This document shows positions 14,529 to 16,368 of a stretch of DNA of 16,368 nucleotides, piece after piece. The notes beneath the pieces are model-generated. The model saw nothing but the letters and a program-made list of their open reading frames with translations, had not been told where the DNA came from and made no database searches. The position numbers and the translations under genes were made by a program. The DNA is from Bifidobacteriaceae bacterium. GTDB lineage: Bacteria > Actinomycetota > Actinomycetes > Actinomycetales > Bifidobacteriaceae. Where the stretch lies: the NCBI GenBank assembly GCA_031260825.1, contig JAISKS010000072.1:1-16368 (forward strand), in the 5' to 3' direction. The number at the start of each line of letters is the position of its first letter. The stretch's first letter is position 1.

Positions 14529-16368
14529 TTAAGAATTAGTGGACATTTCTAAATATCTTGAGAAACGTATTTTCGCATCAGATTCTGTTTTCTTATAAAG
14601 CTCATCTGCTTCATTTGGCGCGAGCGACGCAAGTGCAGAATAGCGATTTTGACCAAGTAGAAACTCGCAAAGTTTTGAGAAATCAGGTTTTTTGAAATCA
14701 AGTTGCATAGGAGATTTTCCGTCTGATAAGCGTCTTGGATCGAATCTATAAAGCGACCAATATCCACTTTCAACGGCGTCTTTTGCTTCAGTAAGCGTCA
14801 TATGCATACCGGCTTTTAGCCCGTGATTTATGCAAGGAGTGTAGGCAATTATTATGGAAGGACCATTGAATGATTCGGCCTCTTTGAATGCTTTTAAAGT
14901 TTGCGCGGGGTTTGCGCCGCTCGCGATTTGTGCCACATAAACATTGCCATAAATCATTGCCATCGCACCCAAATCTTTTTTGCCAGAACGCTTTCCTGCA
15001 GCCGCAAATTTTGCAATTGCAGCCTCATTTGTCGCCTTAGAAACCTGACCTCCAGTATTTGAATAAACTTCATTATCAAGTACTAAAATATTTACATCCT
15101 CGCCACCCGCAAGAACGTGGTCAATTCCGCCATAGCCGATATCGTAACCCCAGCCGTCGCCACCGATTATCCACTGCGAAGGTTTTGCGAAAAGATCTTT
15201 GTAGTTTGCAAAATCTTGAAGATAAGGTGATCCTTCTAGCGCGGTTTTTAATTTTTCGGCACGCTCGCGAGACCCTTCAGATTCGGAAAAACCGTCAATC
15301 CACTCAGAAATTGTACCAAGTAAATCATCAGAAATTTCTCCAGAAGTAATAAGCGATTTTGCAATTTCAAGAGCCTTATTTCGTTTGTTTTTATTTGCTA
15401 AAAACATACCTAAACCAAATTCAGCGTTATCCTCAAGAAGCGAGTTAGACCAGGTAGGACCGAACCCGCAAGCGTTTGTTGTATACGGTGCAGCCGGGAT
15501 TGCCCCTCCCCAAATCGATGAACAACCTGTTGCATTTGCAATAGTCATTCGACATCCAAAAAGCTGAGTGAGAAGTTTTACATATGGTGTTTCGCCGCAT
15601 CCCGCACAAGCACCAGAAAACTCAACTAGAGGCTTATTATATTGCGAAGATTTTACAGTAATGCGAGCATCCGGATTAGTTTTTTCAGGTACATTCATCG
15701 CGAAACGCCAGTTCTCAATTTCATTAGTTTCATCAGAATACGCGGCAGCTTTTAGTGGTTGAGAATCTGTAGATTTGCCTTTAATATCAACAGGATTTCC
15801 ATCGCCGGCTAAATTCTTATTAACCGGACAAGCCTGAATACAAAGCCCGCAGCCTGTGCAATCCTCAATGCTTACCTGAATTCGATAATGCAAACCATCA
15901 GAGCCTTTCAAATCGCGCACATAAAATCCCTCAGGAGCCTGCTCAAGCTCTTTATCCGTAACTAAAATTGGGCGAATCGCAGCATGAGGACATACGAACG
16001 AACATTCATTACAACCAATGCAATTTGTCGGATCAAAATGTGGTACAAAATCTGCCACGCTGCGTTTTTCACAGGCAGCTGTGCCAGTAGGCATAGTACC
16101 ATCAAGCATTCCGTTATCAATAAGAGTTTTCACAGAAAGCGAATTTCCTTGTTGATGTGAAAGCGGATTCAAAATATTTTTTACATAGTTTTTTGTACTT
16201 TCTGACCCAGAATATTCGTAATTTTTCAGACCAGTATCAGCGGCAGTTTTCCATGAATCTGGTACAGCAACTGTATGCAAAATTTCTTCCGAATTAGCTA
16301 CAATTTCAATTGCCTTGTGATTTTTTTGAACTATCTCAGCAGACTTTTTCGCATAAGTTTTAGATGCG
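14529..16368 (-). CDS. nifJ: Pyruvate:ferredoxin (flavodoxin) oxidoreductase, C-terminal part
   Basis: Oxidises pyruvate and CoA to acetyl-CoA and CO2, passing electrons to ferredoxin; a hallmark of anaerobic metabolism. The visible 612 residues are roughly the C-terminal half of the usual ~1180. The reading frame is open to the window edge (KTYAKKSAEIVQKNHKAIEI is in frame), so the gene starts outside. Seen: two 4Fe-4S motifs (CIGCNECSFVCPH and CTGCGLCIQACP), the cluster- and TPP-proximal CAGCGETPY, the conserved Cys in TNACGFGPTWSNS, and the TPP-binding GDGWGYDIGYGGIDHV followed by LDNEVYSNTGGQ. This is the single-chain form with a fused ferredoxin domain. It ends 20 bp before the exonuclease gene, probably in one operon. 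Confidence 0.96.
   Translation of the reverse strand, partial: ASKTYAKKSAEIVQKNHKAIEIVANSEEILHTVAVPDSWKTAADTGLKNYEYSGSESTKNYVKNILNPLSHQQGNSLSVKTLIDNGMLDGTMPTGTAACEKRSVADFVPHFDPTNCIGCNECSFVCPHAAIRPILVTDKELEQAPEGFYVRDLKGSDGLHYRIQVSIEDCTGCGLCIQACPVNKNLAGDGNPVDIKGKSTDSQPLKAAAYSDETNEIENWRFAMNVPEKTNPDARITVKSSQYNKPLVEFSGACAGCGETPYVKLLTQLFGCRMTIANATGCSSIWGGAIPAAPYTTNACGFGPTWSNSLLEDNAEFGLGMFLANKNKRNKALEIAKSLITSGEISDDLLGTISEWIDGFSESEGSRERAEKLKTALEGSPYLQDFANYKDLFAKPSQWIIGGDGWGYDIGYGGIDHVLAGGEDVNILVLDNEVYSNTGGQVSKATNEAAIAKFAAAGKRSGKKDLGAMAMIYGNVYVAQIASGANPAQTLKAFKEAESFNGPSIIIAYTPCINHGLKAGMHMTLTEAKDAVESGYWSLYRFDPRRLSDGKSPMQLDFKKPDFSKLCEFLLGQNRYSALASLAPNEADELYKKTESDAKIRFSRYLEMSTNS

Noticed and set aside
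16278..16280. TTG at 16280 as the PFOR start
   Set aside because: The frame stays open to the window edge with family-like sequence before it, and the conserved N-terminal half of PFOR is missing, so the gene begins outside.

Overview
The window looks like a chromosome segment from an AT-rich, anaerobic actinobacterium. By eye the genes are well under 40% G+C. The actinobacterial signs are the order tig-clpP1-clpP2-clpX with two paralogous ClpP subunits, a PNPase of the actinobacterial guanosine-pentaphosphate-synthetase type, a pyruvate kinase with the ARLNRSHGD motif that I associate with bifidobacteria-like sequences, and an elongator tRNA-Met resembling high-G+C Gram-positive tRNA-Met. 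Pyruvate:ferredoxin oxidoreductase indicates anaerobic pyruvate oxidation. A low-G+C relative of Bifidobacteriales, such as a gut or protist-associated lineage, would fit, but this placement is inference and no marker settles it.

Layout. Positions 1-7012 (minus strand) hold one tightly packed block: tig, clpP1, clpP2, clpX, an M13 zinc metallopeptidase gene and sucC (3' part outside the window), with gaps of 0-24 bp. It is served by an extended -10 promoter in front of tig. A strong terminator at 7099-7153 separates it from pnp (7169-9406, minus). Positions 12211-16368 (minus strand) hold pyk with its own promoter, and a likely PFOR-DEDDh exonuclease operon whose PFOR gene runs off the right edge. 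An elongator tRNA-Met gene (11953-12026, minus) with its own extended -10 promoter lies downstream of pyk.

The accessory part is 9473-11950, between pnp and the tRNA. It holds the only plus-strand genes: two related cassettes with nearly identical ~120-bp leaders and nearly identical strong terminators. Cassette 2 encodes a 213-aa secreted, four-cysteine, bacteriocin-like protein whose stop overlaps the start of a 63-aa two-helix membrane protein. Cassette 1 encodes only a 59-aa paralogue of that membrane protein. This is the layout expected of a toxin-immunity pair plus an orphan immunity gene. The function is inferred from architecture, not from a recognised family. A 26-bp repeat lies before, between and after the cassettes, and its core is shared with a tandem and inverted repeat array at 11235-11500. 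Positions 11218-11950 have no credible gene. They are packed with 52-bp tandem repeats, a 22-bp-stem hairpin, three ATTCC(C/T)-type hairpins, a 67-bp duplication and a 77-bp long hairpin next to the tRNA.

The housekeeping genes form a protein-quality-control module (trigger factor, ClpXP1P2, an oligopeptidase that may act on the peptides released) and a central-carbon module (pyruvate kinase feeding PFOR, and succinyl-CoA synthetase). Several also carry in-frame or 3'-end tandem repeats (sucC, tig, pyk), so short-repeat expansion appears to be a habit of this genome.
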